From assembly GCF_963665675.1 (NCBI RefSeq), contig NZ_OY762426.1, positions 620,001-684,000 of the forward strand: a stretch of 64,000 bases of DNA, read 5' to 3'. Origin of the DNA: an uncultured Methanolobus sp. GTDB taxonomy: Archaea; Halobacteriota; Methanosarcinia; Methanosarcinales; Methanosarcinaceae. Positions 17,515 through 26,295 of this stretch are shown here, one piece after another. How positions within the stretch are numbered: position 1 is the first letter of the stretch; each line of letters opens with the position of its first letter. The position numbers were made by a program, and so were the translations under genes. The notes below the pieces were generated by a model, which was given only the letters and a program-made list of their open reading frames with translations, had not been told where the DNA came from and searched no databases.

Positions 17515-17664
17515 GCCCCCTCAACCCTTATAATTTCCTCTTAGGTTACAAACCACACCTGAATTAGAATCCTTCATACACAATCTTTTTTTAATACGGT
17601 GTACACTGTTAATGTATAATATTTTTTGAATTATACACATAACAGTGGAAGTTGTGATAAGATA

Positions 17665-19677
17665 ATGGATTTAACATTATTTACCGATATAGGAATCATT
17701 TTTGGAGTTTCAATCGTCATACTGCTGCTTTTCAACAAAGTGAAATTACCTTCAGTATTAGGGTTTCTTGTGACAGGCATGCTTGCAGGTCCCCACTGGC
17801 TTGGAATAATCAGCAACATGAGTGAAGTAGAAAACCTTGCAGAAATAGGAATTATTCTTCTGCTCTTTACAATTGGCGTGGAAATGTCAATCAGGGAGCT
17901 CTGGGAAATCAAAAGACTCGTGCTTCTTGGAGGAACTTTGCAAATAGGGATAACTATTCTACTCGTTTATTATATTGGCACCTACCTGGGCCTTAGTTCT
18001 GGAACTGCACTGTTTATCGGTTTTCTCATTTCCCTGAGCAGCACTGCCATTGTACTTAAATTATTACAGGAAAAAGCCGAGCTGGATACACCACACGGCA
18101 AAACATCCCTTGGGATACTCATATTCCAGGATGTTATGATCGTCCCCATGATACTGATAACTCCTGTTATTGCAGGTGCATCCGCCGAATCCGGCGATAC
18201 TTTCGGATTGTTTTTACTGAAAGCTATCGGGATAATAATAGTCATCCTTATAAGTGCAAGATGGGTAGTTCCATCCCTGCTTTACCAGATAGCAAAAACA
18301 AGAAACAGGGAGCTATTCCTTCTGAGTATTGTCTTCATTTGCCTGGCAACTGCATGGCTTACTTCCAGTATAGGACTTTCACTTGCACTCGGGGCATTCA
18401 TAGCAGGACTTATTATATCGGAATCCGAGTATAGTCATCAGGCTATGGGTAATATTATGCCCTTCAGGGATATTTTCATGAGCTTTTTCTTTGTATCCAT
18501 CGGAATGCTGCTGGATATCAGCTTTTTTGCCGACAATGTCATTTACCTGCTATTACTCGCAAGTGCGGTCGTCATAATGAAGTCTTCAACAGCCGGCCTT
18601 GCAGCCCTTGTGCTCGGATATCCGCTTCGCACAATTATTATTGCCGGACTTTCGCTTGCACAGGTCGGAGAATTCTCATTTGTGTTGTCAACCTTCGGAC
18701 TTGAATATTCCCTTCTTAATCAGGACATGTACCAGACATTTCTTGCAGTGTCCATTATCACGATGGCTGCAACTCCTTTTATCACAAATTCATCTTACGG
18801 AATTTCAGACAGGGCATCAAAAATAGTACCTTTCCGGAAACTCATTGACGGTTTATATACTGGTGGCATCACATCAAAAGACGGTGATGAGAAACTTGAA
18901 GACCACCTGATAATAATCGGCTACGGATTCAACGGCAAAACATTATCCCACGCTGCAAGGAATGCAGGAATATCCTATGTTATAATTGAGACTAATCCTG
19001 AAACCGTACGTCATGAAAAGAAAAACGGTGAGAAAATTCTCTATGGCGATGCGAGCCATGAAGCCGTGCTCAGGTCCGCAAACATAGATTCAGCAAGGAT
19101 ACTGGTCGTAGGTATATCGGATTTTGTTGCCACAAGAAAAATAATTGATATGGCAAAAAGCCTGAATCCTGAAACTTATATCATTGCCAGGACACGCTAT
19201 GTGAGTGAGATTAAAAGACTCACAGAACTTGGTGCTAATGAGGTGATTCCTGAAGAATACGAGACATCTGTTGAGATCTTTGTCCGTCTGCTCAAGAAAT
19301 ATCTTGTCCCTGAAGAAGACATTGATAGATTCACAAGGGAAGTACGTGCCAACGGATACTGTATGCTGAGAAAGTCTTACTCAAAGGACCAGGAGAGACA
19401 CTTTAACTTAAAGGATGAGCTGCCCGGAATGGAAGTCAGCACATTTAAAGTAGGAGAAAACTGTCTTGCAAACGGGAAAACTCTCAGTGAACTTGAAATA
19501 AGAACCAGACACAAAGCAACAATTCTGGCAATCCACAGGGAAAATGACACCATTACAAACCCGGACGGAAATACTCCACTGTATTCAGGGGATTTATGCA
19601 TCATTTTTGGTAAGCCGGAGGACCTGCATAACATAAGGGAAATGTTCAAAGGGTCTTCATGCAGCATTCCTGAATAA
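17665..19677 (+). CDS. Kef-type monovalent cation/H+ antiporter with TrkA domains
   Basis: A 670-residue CPA2 antiporter: about 12-13 membrane segments (residues 1-375), then a TrkA-N nucleotide-binding domain with a GxGxxG-like IIGYGFNGKTL motif (about 424-434), and a TrkA-C domain (about 560-665, VGENCLANGKTLSELEIR). It probably exchanges K+ or Na+ for protons under control of bound nucleotide. The ATG at 17665 is supported by topology and by a TATA box (aatgtataata) at about 17611-17621. An in-frame TTG upstream falls in the promoter. The gene is monocistronic. Confidence 0.9.
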   Translation: MDLTLFTDIGIIFGVSIVILLLFNKVKLPSVLGFLVTGMLAGPHWLGIISNMSEVENLAEIGIILLLFTIGVEMSIRELWEIKRLVLLGGTLQIGITILLVYYIGTYLGLSSGTALFIGFLISLSSTAIVLKLLQEKAELDTPHGKTSLGILIFQDVMIVPMILITPVIAGASAESGDTFGLFLLKAIGIIIVILISARWVVPSLLYQIAKTRNRELFLLSIVFICLATAWLTSSIGLSLALGAFIAGLIISESEYSHQAMGNIMPFRDIFMSFFFVSIGMLLDISFFADNVIYLLLLASAVVIMKSSTAGLAALVLGYPLRTIIIAGLSLAQVGEFSFVLSTFGLEYSLLNQDMYQTFLAVSIITMAATPFITNSSYGISDRASKIVPFRKLIDGLYTGGITSKDGDEKLEDHLIIIGYGFNGKTLSHAARNAGISYVIIETNPETVRHEKKNGEKILYGDASHEAVLRSANIDSARILVVGISDFVATRKIIDMAKSLNPETYIIARTRYVSEIKRLTELGANEVIPEEYETSVEIFVRLLKKYLVPEEDIDRFTREVRANGYCMLRKSYSKDQERHFNLKDELPGMEVSTFKVGENCLANGKTLSELEIRTRHKATILAIHRENDTITNPDGNTPLYSGDLCIIFGKPEDLHNIREMFKGSSCSIPE

Positions 19678-19680
19678 ACT

Positions 19681-19713
19681 CTGACCCGCGTCAGAAAAAA
19701 TCACATTATATAG
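19681..19713 (+). promoter_or_regulatory. Promoter and possible operator of the MerR-type gene
   Basis: CTGACCCGCGTCAG (19681-19694) is an interrupted palindrome (CTGAC/GTCAG) placed about 10 bp before a TATA box (acattatatag, about 19704-19713). Transcription is predicted at about 19735, so the MerR-type gene at 19741 would be nearly leaderless. The palindrome begins 3 bp after the antiporter stop but lacks a T-run, so an operator is likelier than a terminator (inference). Confidence 0.4.
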
Positions 19714-19740
19714 ATACAATCCAATTGTGTGTTGAGCAGG

Positions 19741-20577
19741 ATGAAATTCGATCGAATACCAATTGGAAAATTTTCCCTGATGACGCATTTGACACAGAAA
19801 GCTCTTCGCCTCTACGACAGGAAAGGTCTTCTTGTACCAGAGGCAAAGGATGCATTCACAAATTACCGTTGCTATACCTATGAACAAATTGAAAGGGGAG
19901 TAAAGATACGTACCCTTTCATGGATGGGATTCTCTCTTGATGAGATAGCAACACTGCTGGATGCGGAAGAAAAAAGTGACAGTGCCACCATCAGTGAACT
20001 TATGCAGAAAAGATGTGCACACACTGAAAAGGAGATTATCAGACTGCAGAAAGTACAACAGATCCTGCTCAGACAGAAAGACACATTGGAGTTGTATAGT
20101 ATGTCAGTATCAGAACCAGAAATAAAAGAAGTTCCACAGATACGTGTGTTAAGCAAAAGAGAAACTGGAAGTTATGAGGTGACCATTGGAAAACTCATAG
20201 GAGAGTTGTTCGGGTTCATAGAATCACGGAGTAATCCACGAAACAACCTGAAGATGACAGGACCCTGCATGTTCATCTGCCATGACGAGGAATACAGGGA
20301 AACAGGAGCAAATATTGAAGTTGCAATCCCTGTATCAGGCAGCATTTCCACTGATGACGTTAATGTTGACCTCGTAACGCTACCGGCAGTCAAAATTGTC
20401 TCGGCAATTCACAAAGGACCTTATAATGAAGTCGGTATTGCCTACACACGTCTCTTTGAGTTCATGCAGGAAAACAATATGGAACCTGCCGGCCCTTCAA
20501 GAGCATTGTATATAAACGACCCTGGTGAAGTTTCAGAAGACGAACTGATGACAGAAGTCCAGATTCCGGCCAGGTAA
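19741..20577 (+). CDS. MerR-family regulator with GyrI-like effector domain
   Basis: A 278-residue BmrR-like regulator. The N-terminal MerR winged helix reads IGKFSLMTHLTQKALRLYDRKG (landmark) followed by YRCYTYEQIERGVKI. A dimerisation coiled coil runs over about residues 75-125, and a C-terminal GyrI/AraC-type ligand-binding domain over about 140-278 (GPCMFICHDEEY, then HKGPYNEVGIAYTRLFEF). Proteins of this kind sense amphipathic or cationic small molecules. ATG 19741 is preferred to a GTG four codons upstream because it follows a TATA box by about 30 nt. The antiporter before it may be a target, but that is only proximity. Confidence 0.88.
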   Translation: MKFDRIPIGKFSLMTHLTQKALRLYDRKGLLVPEAKDAFTNYRCYTYEQIERGVKIRTLSWMGFSLDEIATLLDAEEKSDSATISELMQKRCAHTEKEIIRLQKVQQILLRQKDTLELYSMSVSEPEIKEVPQIRVLSKRETGSYEVTIGKLIGELFGFIESRSNPRNNLKMTGPCMFICHDEEYRETGANIEVAIPVSGSISTDDVNVDLVTLPAVKIVSAIHKGPYNEVGIAYTRLFEFMQENNMEPAGPSRALYINDPGEVSEDELMTEVQIPAR

Positions 20578-21156
20578 AGTAATCTGTAACAGAGGCTAAA
20601 TCTCTGTTCTCTATTTTTAGCCAATGATTGCAAAATTAGTAAGAGGTATTTGTATAAAAAAGTGTTGGGACATAGAGACATAGATGTATTTTAGTCAATA
20701 AGACATCTACAGAGAACATTATGAACTTACAAAAGATGAAAAAAACAATAGATTATAGAGATTACATGCGTTTAGCTTATATGGGAAAAAGTCAGAGCAC
20801 TAATTGAACAGGAAGACCTCACTAAAGGTCTGAAAAACAATAATATAAAATCAGTGTGGAGAATAGAACATGGAATGGAAGTTGTCTAGAAAGACACAAC
20901 AGCGTTTCAGGCATTTCAGAGTCTGGAAAGAGTTCAAGCAAGTCGATGCAAAGCCAGAGAGCTATAGATGTGTGGCATCAAAAAAAGCAACCTGCAATGT
21001 TGAACTTTTAAAACCTTCCATTAGTTTGATGTACTGATTAAACAGGATACAAGCCCTTTTTCTACCTGACACGGTGAGAAAAAAGATTCTTTTTTACTTT
21101 TATTTTACTTTTCTAAATGCAAAATAATAAATTGACATAAACTGTAAGCTTATCTT
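20578..21156. other. Intergenic region with decayed or very small reading frames
   Basis: About 580 bp with no clear gene. It holds a 28-codon frame from ATG 20721 and a 55-codon frame from ATG 20870 (listed separately), neither with homology I recognise. Several short open stretches in shifting frames suggest degenerate coding DNA. An ATTTTACTTTT repeat near 21090-21115 is followed by the likely cupin promoter. Confidence 0.4.
20870..21037 (+). CDS. Possible 55-residue basic protein
   Basis: A short frame starting with ATG 20870, with a GGAG ribosome site about 9 nt upstream. The product is rich in lysine, arginine and aromatic residues (MEWKLSRKTQQRFRHFRVWK at the start) and has two cysteines. 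I do not recognise it. It may be a real small gene or the tail of a decayed one; the neighbourhood shows other broken frames. Confidence 0.25.
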   Translation: MEWKLSRKTQQRFRHFRVWKEFKQVDAKPESYRCVASKKATCNVELLKPSISLMY

Positions 21157-21480
21157 ATGTTTTGCAAACACAGCAATGAAGGATACAAAGAAGTGCTGCC
21201 TGGGATAATGATGAAAACGATAGTCTACGGGGACAAAACCCTGATGACTGAATTTTTACTGCAAAAAGGAAACCATCTGCCTTCACATGAACACATTCAC
21301 GAGCAGACTGGCTATATGGTATCCGGCAAAATCTTGCTCACCATAGGTGATGAAACATACGAAGTAACCGCCGGGGATTCATGGAACATACCCTCAAATA
21401 TCCCACATGAAGCGCAGGTTATTGAGGATTCTGTCGCCATAGAGGTTTTTTCACCCCGCAGGGATGAATACCTTGATTGA
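21157..21480 (+). CDS. Cupin-domain protein
   Basis: A 107-residue single-domain cupin. Motif 1 is HLPSHEHIHEQTGYMVSG (about residues 44-61), with metal-ligand histidines and a glutamate; motif 2 is PSNIPHEAQV (about 82-91). It probably binds one divalent metal in a small beta-barrel. The substrate cannot be told from sequence. It is a lone gene preceded by about 100 bp of AT-rich sequence. Confidence 0.85.
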   Translation: MFCKHSNEGYKEVLPGIMMKTIVYGDKTLMTEFLLQKGNHLPSHEHIHEQTGYMVSGKILLTIGDETYEVTAGDSWNIPSNIPHEAQVIEDSVAIEVFSPRRDEYLD

Positions 21481-21693
21481 TGAAAATTTGATTTTCATAT
21501 CAACCTGTTTTTAATTCATTTTTACATTACCCTTCTGTAAATAATCTATTCATTTGTCACCACATATCAAATATACCAATGCAGAGATACAAGAAATGTA
21601 TATATATTAATTAATAGAACATAGGAATCCGATGTATGAATTATCATACGAGAACCGACTTGCAAAAACCGTTTTGAATTGAAAGGTGAAAAA

Positions 21694-21825
21694 ATGAAAG
21701 ATACATGGGAAAAAGTATTTGAGTATGCATCGTCCCCGCTTCACGGAACAATGTCAAGGAAGCTCAGGGAAGGAGTAAGCATTCAGGTAAATGAAGGTAA
21801 AGTTTACTCAAAAGCTATAGCTTGA
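21694..21825 (+). CDS. 43-residue protein of unknown function
   Basis: A well-formed small gene: promoter TATA (tatatatatt, about 21600-21610), a ribosome site (aaaggtg) 7 nt before ATG 21694, 43 codons and a terminator-like hairpin just after the stop. The product is amphipathic (MKDTWEKVFEYASSPLHGTM at the start) and ends in a short strand-like segment. No family is recognised. The complete set of expression signals makes it more credible than a chance frame. Confidence 0.55.
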   Translation: MKDTWEKVFEYASSPLHGTMSRKLREGVSIQVNEGKVYSKAIA

Positions 21826-21840
21826 AAGGGAAAGCTTTTT
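21820..21840 (+). terminator. Hairpin plus T-run terminator
   Basis: GCTTGAAAGGGAAAGC, a 4-bp stem with a purine loop, is followed at once by a run of six T, directly at the end of the 43-residue gene. T-rich tracts end transcription in archaea. Confidence 0.5.
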
Positions 21841-21955
21841 TCTACCATGCACGAAAAACAGACACATAAGGCATGAAATTAAGCTCAAAACTCGATTTTT
21901 ATTCATCAAGTCCAAAAAAGTCTGTCACATGGTGAATTCAACCCTATCAGCACGA

Positions 21956-22534
21956 CTAAATCACAGCACTAATCTTATCCATTGGGTCGCTGATTTTTTC
22001 CATTTCCCTTTGAATATCAACAACGGACACATTGAGATAATGCATCGTGGTAGACAGGTTTTTGTGTAGAAGTAGCTTAGAAACGTATACAAGAGGCAGT
22101 CCAGAATCCAAGAGATGCTGTGCCCGACTTCGGCGGAATGTGTGAGTTCCAATTGTCTTATCAAGGTTGACCTGTTGGAGTATATTGTTCACAACCTTAT
22201 AGCCATGGGAACGATGCACTTTGCTGGACTTATTTGAGAACATTATGTAATCATTAGATCTCAGGTTGTTGTGCTGAGAATAGCGTTTTATCCTCTTCAG
22301 AGTGGCAATATCACATGGAACCTTCTGCATATATCCATCTCGTCCTTTACCCTTCCATACATCGATGCTCTCACCCTCAAGGTCAAGGTCTCTATCTCTT
22401 ATGTTGATTGCTTCAGTAACCCTCAGTGCAGGCACGTATAGCAAAAGAATCCAGATTTCATACTTCTCTGTCAGAGTAGGCAATGAAATCATGCTCTCTA
22501 TCTCATCCGGCCTTAGCCATTCTTTCGAGTACAT
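21956..22534 (-). CDS. Tyrosine recombinase (Xer/phage-integrase type), short form
   Basis: A 192-residue catalytic-domain-only recombinase. The active-site set is visible: R in ALRVTEA, K in KGKGRDGYMQKV, HTFRRSRAQH (HxxR), the second His/Lys position in LLLHKNLST, and the nucleophile Y in TMHYLNVS. The N-terminal SAM-like DNA-binding domain is absent, so it is shorter than XerA-type proteins (about 280). ATG 22534 is chosen; a TTG six codons earlier lies in the upstream spacer. It begins an AT-rich run of orphan genes, consistent with an integrated or decayed element. I found no matching att pair. Confidence 0.82.
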   Translation of the reverse strand: MYSKEWLRPDEIESMISLPTLTEKYEIWILLLYVPALRVTEAINIRDRDLDLEGESIDVWKGKGRDGYMQKVPCDIATLKRIKRYSQHNNLRSNDYIMFSNKSSKVHRSHGYKVVNNILQQVNLDKTIGTHTFRRSRAQHLLDSGLPLVYVSKLLLHKNLSTTMHYLNVSVVDIQREMEKISDPMDKISAVI

Positions 22535-22770
22535 AATTTCAAAATGAAACAACTACAATAAAAACGTTTTTTCCACCCTTAGATTCAAAAATAAAAGGCT
22601 TACAGGCATCCGGATTTTAAAATATTGCAAAAATACACCTGAATCAAAAAATACAACAAAATGTACCTTCTGTTGCACTGCCGTTTGAGAACTATATAGT
22701 AATCTCTAATGTATGTTTTCCTAGTACTAACTCTCAGAATCATGTAGAAAAAATATAAATTAAACAAATA

Positions 22771-23235
22771 ATGAAAGAAAACAGCATGTTTTCTGATGTC
22801 GTTGAGAGTTTTGATGGTTGGGTTTTGAAATATACTTTGTCTCACCAAAAACCTTTTTACTGGAAGGTAGATGGTGAGCATAACATATTCATTCGCAGGA
22901 AGTTCAAACACTGGAAACCTGAAAAAGTCAGTGCAGATGTACTATACAGGCTAAATGATTATATGGCAAATGGAAGTTGGAAGTATCTTGCAAATAATGT
23001 TCAAAAACTTGGCAATGGAACAGAAATAGAAGGATTGGGAAGTTTTCTTTATAGAATAAATCCAGACACTTCATTTGCTCAACTTTCAAGTCACTTGGGA
23101 GCTATTTTTACTAATGCAGATGTATGGGAATGCAATAAATCAGAAAGAAAAATGAAGTTCAGACTTAGTGATAATAAATGGGAAGATAAAATAAACCAAT
23201 ATTATTCAATAGGGTCTTGTCATTTGTTATGTTGA
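22771..23235 (+). CDS. Hypothetical protein, accessory region
   Basis: A 154-residue soluble protein of mixed composition. It contains many aromatic residues (W17, W32, W48 and others) and segments such as KPFYWKVDGEHNIFIRRKF and GNGTEIEGLGSFLYRIN, suggesting a small alpha/beta fold. No family is recognised. A TATA box (aaatataaatt, about 22746-22756) ends about 15 nt before the ATG, and there is no ribosome site, so the message is probably leaderless. GC content is lower than in the housekeeping genes nearby. Confidence 0.5.
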   Translation: MKENSMFSDVVESFDGWVLKYTLSHQKPFYWKVDGEHNIFIRRKFKHWKPEKVSADVLYRLNDYMANGSWKYLANNVQKLGNGTEIEGLGSFLYRINPDTSFAQLSSHLGAIFTNADVWECNKSERKMKFRLSDNKWEDKINQYYSIGSCHLLC

Positions 23236-23307
23236 CTCATATCTTGTCCTGTTCAAATGGAAAGATGATATCTTTTTCATTGCTTACATCACTGTGGGAA
23301 TATTATA

Positions 23308-23763
23308 TTAGAGGTATCCCAAATCATTTTTCAATAAACCAATATCTTTTTCAATTGCATCTTCAACATTTTCATACAATTTATTTTTTTCATGCAAACT
23401 AAATGTGTCAGATGCTTTGATACATTCAATAAATTCATCAATGTATTTGCTTAACTCTGTTGATGCAAGGTATGAATATTTTTCAATTTCTTTTATGTTA
23501 AGATTCTCGAATTCAGGTGCTTCACTTTTTAGTGGCATGTAGAGTTCTTCGAACTGTTTAGTTCGAAGTAACGTCTTATTAGCCTGTACATTAATATGAA
23601 GTTGGCCGGAATATATTACAAGAGTTAAGATAAGAATACCTACTGTGGAAACTTCAATTAAATCACGATTAGAACTTACAACCATGTAATATAATATCAT
23701 TAGAATGCCTACTGATACCATAAAATATTTTTCAGAATAAAGTTTTAGAAAATTATGACCCAT
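23308..23763 (-). CDS. Small membrane protein with helical cytoplasmic domain
   Basis: A 151-residue protein with two membrane segments (about residues 13-30 and 37-55), then a helical, charged domain (56-151) with probable coiled-coil character (LRTKQFEELYMPLKSE, then IKEIEKYSYLASTELSK). The layout resembles DUF4760-like or YtxH-like accessory proteins found near mobile elements, but I cannot name the family. It is convergent with the preceding hypothetical gene. Confidence 0.5.
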   Translation of the reverse strand: MGHNFLKLYSEKYFMVSVGILMILYYMVVSSNRDLIEVSTVGILILTLVIYSGQLHINVQANKTLLRTKQFEELYMPLKSEAPEFENLNIKEIEKYSYLASTELSKYIDEFIECIKASDTFSLHEKNKLYENVEDAIEKDIGLLKNDLGYL

Positions 23764-23846
23764 ATAGTTAACGACAATTCATGAGATACTAATTTTTATT
23801 CTTTATAGACTATATAGGGATATGTAAAATATGTTTGATAGGTAAA

Positions 23847-23990
23847 ATGAATAGTTTCACACTGCTTGGAATCAGGTCATATATACAGGACTATATACTT
23901 CCCTTCATGAAATCTGAATTCATTGACAATTACAAAAACAGGATAAAAAGCAGACACGTGAAAGGCAAAAAAGAAAAAGTAGATGATTAA
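23847..23990 (+). CDS. Possible 47-residue basic protein
   Basis: A short frame with a weak ribosome site (aggtaa) before ATG 23847. The first half is hydrophobic/aromatic (MNSFTLLGIRSYIQDYILPF) and the second strongly basic (KNRIKSRHVKGKKEK). No family is recognised. It could be a gene fragment in this decayed-looking region. Confidence 0.3.
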   Translation: MNSFTLLGIRSYIQDYILPFMKSEFIDNYKNRIKSRHVKGKKEKVDD

Positions 23991-24207
23991 AGTTCATATC
24001 ACTCCTTGCAAGAACTTCCTTCAACGGTTTAGTATCAAGTTTTTAACATAACTATATAGTAGTTCCAAAGGGCATGCTTTTTTCGTAATTATACTGAAGT
24101 CCTATAGAAAAAATATATATCAAATTAACCTGAACGATGTAAATGAATGTATTGCATTTATAGTGGCAAGAGATTAACATAGTATGAAAAATCTAGGAGT
24201 TATACAT

Positions 24208-24387
24208 ATGGGAAACAAAAAAAGCACACAAACATCCACAGACAAAGTAATAAAGAATGTGGATTTTGGTTCAACTGATAAAGTAATAGAAAACGTAGAT
24301 TATGGCACAACTGACAACGTAATAGAAAATGTAGACTATGGCAACACTGACAGTGTAATAAAAAAGTTAAGTTTTAATAATCGATGA
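24208..24387 (+). CDS. Small protein built from four 12-residue tandem repeats
   Basis: A 59-residue protein. After a 9-residue lead, nearly all of it is four tandem units of consensus (S/T)TDxVI(E/K)NVD(Y/F)G, at residues 10-21, 22-33, 34-45 and 46-57. The fourth is the most diverged (NTDSVIKKLSFN). ATG 24208 follows AGGAG with an 8-nt gap; an ATG at 24184 would encode that ribosome site. Alternating polar/hydrophobic residues with a turn at each G suggest stacked short beta strands (inference). Synonymous changes between units (aca/act, gac/gat, aac/aat) point to selection on the protein sequence. No family is recognised. Confidence 0.6.
   Translation: MGNKKSTQTSTDKVIKNVDFGSTDKVIENVDYGTTDNVIENVDYGNTDSVIKKLSFNNR
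24235..24378 (+). repeat. Four tandem 36-bp coding repeats
   Basis: Units at 24235-24270, 24271-24306, 24307-24342 and 24343-24378. Units 1-3 are closely similar and unit 4 is diverged. All are in frame with the small repeat protein. Confidence 0.8.
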
Positions 24388-24444
24388 ATTTTTCTGTTTT
24401 TGATTGTATCATGTGATTGTCAGGGACATTGATTATTATCCAGC

Positions 24445-24744
24445 TCAAATCAAAACTCTTAGTGCTGCTAAATTACTAAGCGTTGCCATCAACCCTATGG
24501 AAGTCACTAAATGCCTCGTGATATTCCAATAAGTACAATATACTTTTTTGTAAACGAAATACAATATTGGAATGAAGAACAGTTTTAAGACAAACAAAAT
24601 ACTGTATCCAAATACTTGGAAGATGTGGGATAAAACTGGGTTACCTTCATAGAATAATTCGGTTTGTAATGCATAAATAGTGGTCACAGTATCCCCTACA
24701 ACAAATAACAAGAAAAGTAGTTTGATGTCCTTGATAAATGACAT
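24445..24744 (-). CDS. DUF5658-like small membrane protein
   Basis: A 99-residue protein with about three membrane segments (residues 7-25, 40-62 and 78-96). The pattern GDTVTTIYAL followed by EGNPVLSHIFQ matches what I recall of DUF5658 proteins of archaea and bacteria, which carry GDxxTT and E-x-NP motifs in short hydrophobic chains. Function is unknown. It lies on the opposite strand to both neighbours in the accessory stretch. Confidence 0.6.
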   Translation of the reverse strand: MSFIKDIKLLFLLFVVGDTVTTIYALQTELFYEGNPVLSHIFQVFGYSILFVLKLFFIPILYFVYKKVYCTYWNITRHLVTSIGLMATLSNLAALRVLI

Positions 24745-24878
24745 CCATGTGTCATCGGTTAAGAAAAAACAATTCAGCTGATGCTGTTTTTCTAATATCC
24801 CCTACTCGGACTGGATTCCTATCGCAAATTAGATATATATACTCGACTGCCAATATTTTATTGTCTGAGGGGACAATA

Positions 24879-25193
24879 ATGACAAACGATCCACAAATCA
24901 TCGAGAAAAACCTTTGCAGTATTTTCTCTCCTGATTGGCTACGCCAAACTGCACACGAAACTGATCTTGTAAAACGGGAACGAAAAATCGATCCTGTGAT
25001 AATGTTTTGGGTTCTAACCTTGGGGTTTGGTGTTCAGCTCCAGCACACTTTAGCTAGTCTTAAACGCAGTTATGAAAAAGCAGCTACTAAGAAAATAAGC
25101 GATGGTAGCTGGTATGAACGTTTCACTCCTGAGTTGGTTGCATTTCTGCGAGCTTGCGTTATGCACGGGATAGAACAACTTACTCAAAAGTAG
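24879..25193 (+). pseudogene. Truncated IS4-type transposase (N-terminal part)
   Basis: About 104 residues that look like the N-terminal domain of methanogen IS4-family transposases: SPDWLRQTAHETDLVKRERKIDP, GFGVQLQHTLASLKRSYE, then SDGSWYERFTPELVAFLR (landmarks). The chain stops before any of the catalytic DDE residues, which in this family come well after this domain. No complete element or inverted repeats are visible, so it is a remnant. The start codon ATG 24879 is 8 nt after GAGGGGAC. Confidence 0.8.
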
Positions 25194-25389
25194 TCATTTT
25201 CCTTGGGGAGCAGTTTGTACGTATTACAGAAGAGGAAAATGGACAAAAAATCAACACATACTATGACTGGGATAAAATCGAATCTGTAAGAACGTACAGT
25301 AAGGGAGAATAAACACTCATTGCCTTAATCCCGAATAATGGATAATGATAAGTTATCCATTAATTTTTTAAAAACGAATATTTTCGATA
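25194..25389 (+). pseudogene. Decayed coding remnant after the transposase fragment
   Basis: A different frame is open from about 25180 to TAA at 25310-25312 and encodes IFLGEQFVRITEEENGQKI followed by NTYYDWDKIESVRTYSKGE. It has no start codon of its own, so it is probably the 3' end of another gene joined to the transposase fragment by deletion. The rest, to 25389, holds nothing recognisable. Confidence 0.4.
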
Positions 25390-26187
25390 TCATTCACTGA
25401 ATATCTCATCTTTCAACTTCCCATAACAGCGCACCAGAAGATCAGGATTTGCCTTCATATCAATAATGTCAAAATCAAAAAGTCCTGCAAACTCTTCCAC
25501 CTTTGCTTCAAACTGTTTCTCATAATACAGGCCAGTATCCATTTTAGCTACATTCTTATATCCTGCATAGTCAAAAACAAATTTTGACAGCTTAATATTA
25601 TCAGCATCCGGAGTCATTCCTGCAGATACCACCATTTCTCTCCAGTGGGCTGCCCACATAGGAGTCATGAAAAAGGTACCCACACCTCTAAAACTCTTAA
25701 GTTTCTCAAGATAGGCGGCTCTTCCTCCAAGTACTGCACCAATGCAGTCATCGATAACATCACCATTGTCTTCTTTCAGTATGCGCACAGGGCAGGAGAG
25801 ATCTGCAAGTTCAGTATCTACTTTGCCCAGGACATTTCCACACAGGCCATAGAACAGTAAAATTCCATCAGAATGTGCTGCCATCTCACGCACTTTACTA
25901 TAAACAACATCTTTGAGATGTTCTGGTTTTGCATGCAGGGCAAGTTCAAGCATTTCCACAACAAGTGTAAGTCCTTCGTCACTCTGACAATCCGGAAGAG
26001 AGGTTTCCGCAACCAGTTTATAGTCACAGCATGCATCCGTAAGTTTGGTCACAAGTCCTCCGGAATCTGCATTATCAATAACCAGCAGACTTCTTATTGA
26101 ATCATCTTTTTCAACAATGTGAACAATCTCATCCTCAAACATCCTGCAGGCTATGAAAGTAATTAATGGCAGAACGGGCACCTCCAT
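25390..26187 (-). CDS. DUF1638 family protein
   Basis: A 265-residue protein of the DUF1638 family, common in methylotrophic methanogens and often found near methylamine or corrinoid methyltransferase genes (from memory). Visible family features are LITFIACRMFEDEIVHI at the start, LFYGLCGNVLGKVD with a conserved Cys-Gly (middle) and MTPMWAAHWREM. Function is unproven. ATG 26187 is the best canonical start, although the strongest ribosome site (GGAGGTG) lies just after it, inside codons 2-3. Either the message is leaderless or the start is a non-standard codon downstream. Confidence 0.78.
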   Translation of the reverse strand: MEVPVLPLITFIACRMFEDEIVHIVEKDDSIRSLLVIDNADSGGLVTKLTDACCDYKLVAETSLPDCQSDEGLTLVVEMLELALHAKPEHLKDVVYSKVREMAAHSDGILLFYGLCGNVLGKVDTELADLSCPVRILKEDNGDVIDDCIGAVLGGRAAYLEKLKSFRGVGTFFMTPMWAAHWREMVVSAGMTPDADNIKLSKFVFDYAGYKNVAKMDTGLYYEKQFEAKVEEFAGLFDFDIIDMKANPDLLVRCYGKLKDEIFSE

Positions 26188-26295
26188 GTACAGTATCGAA
26201 AAGTGGATTTCAATACTATTATAAGATGACGCTGGCAGCTTAAATAAGCTCAAGTATCTTGAACTCTTATGTATAAAAAATAAAGGAAGAGAAAA

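Noticed and set aside
24879..25389. An intact insertion sequence
   Set aside because: The transposase lacks its catalytic domain and no terminal inverted repeats were found.
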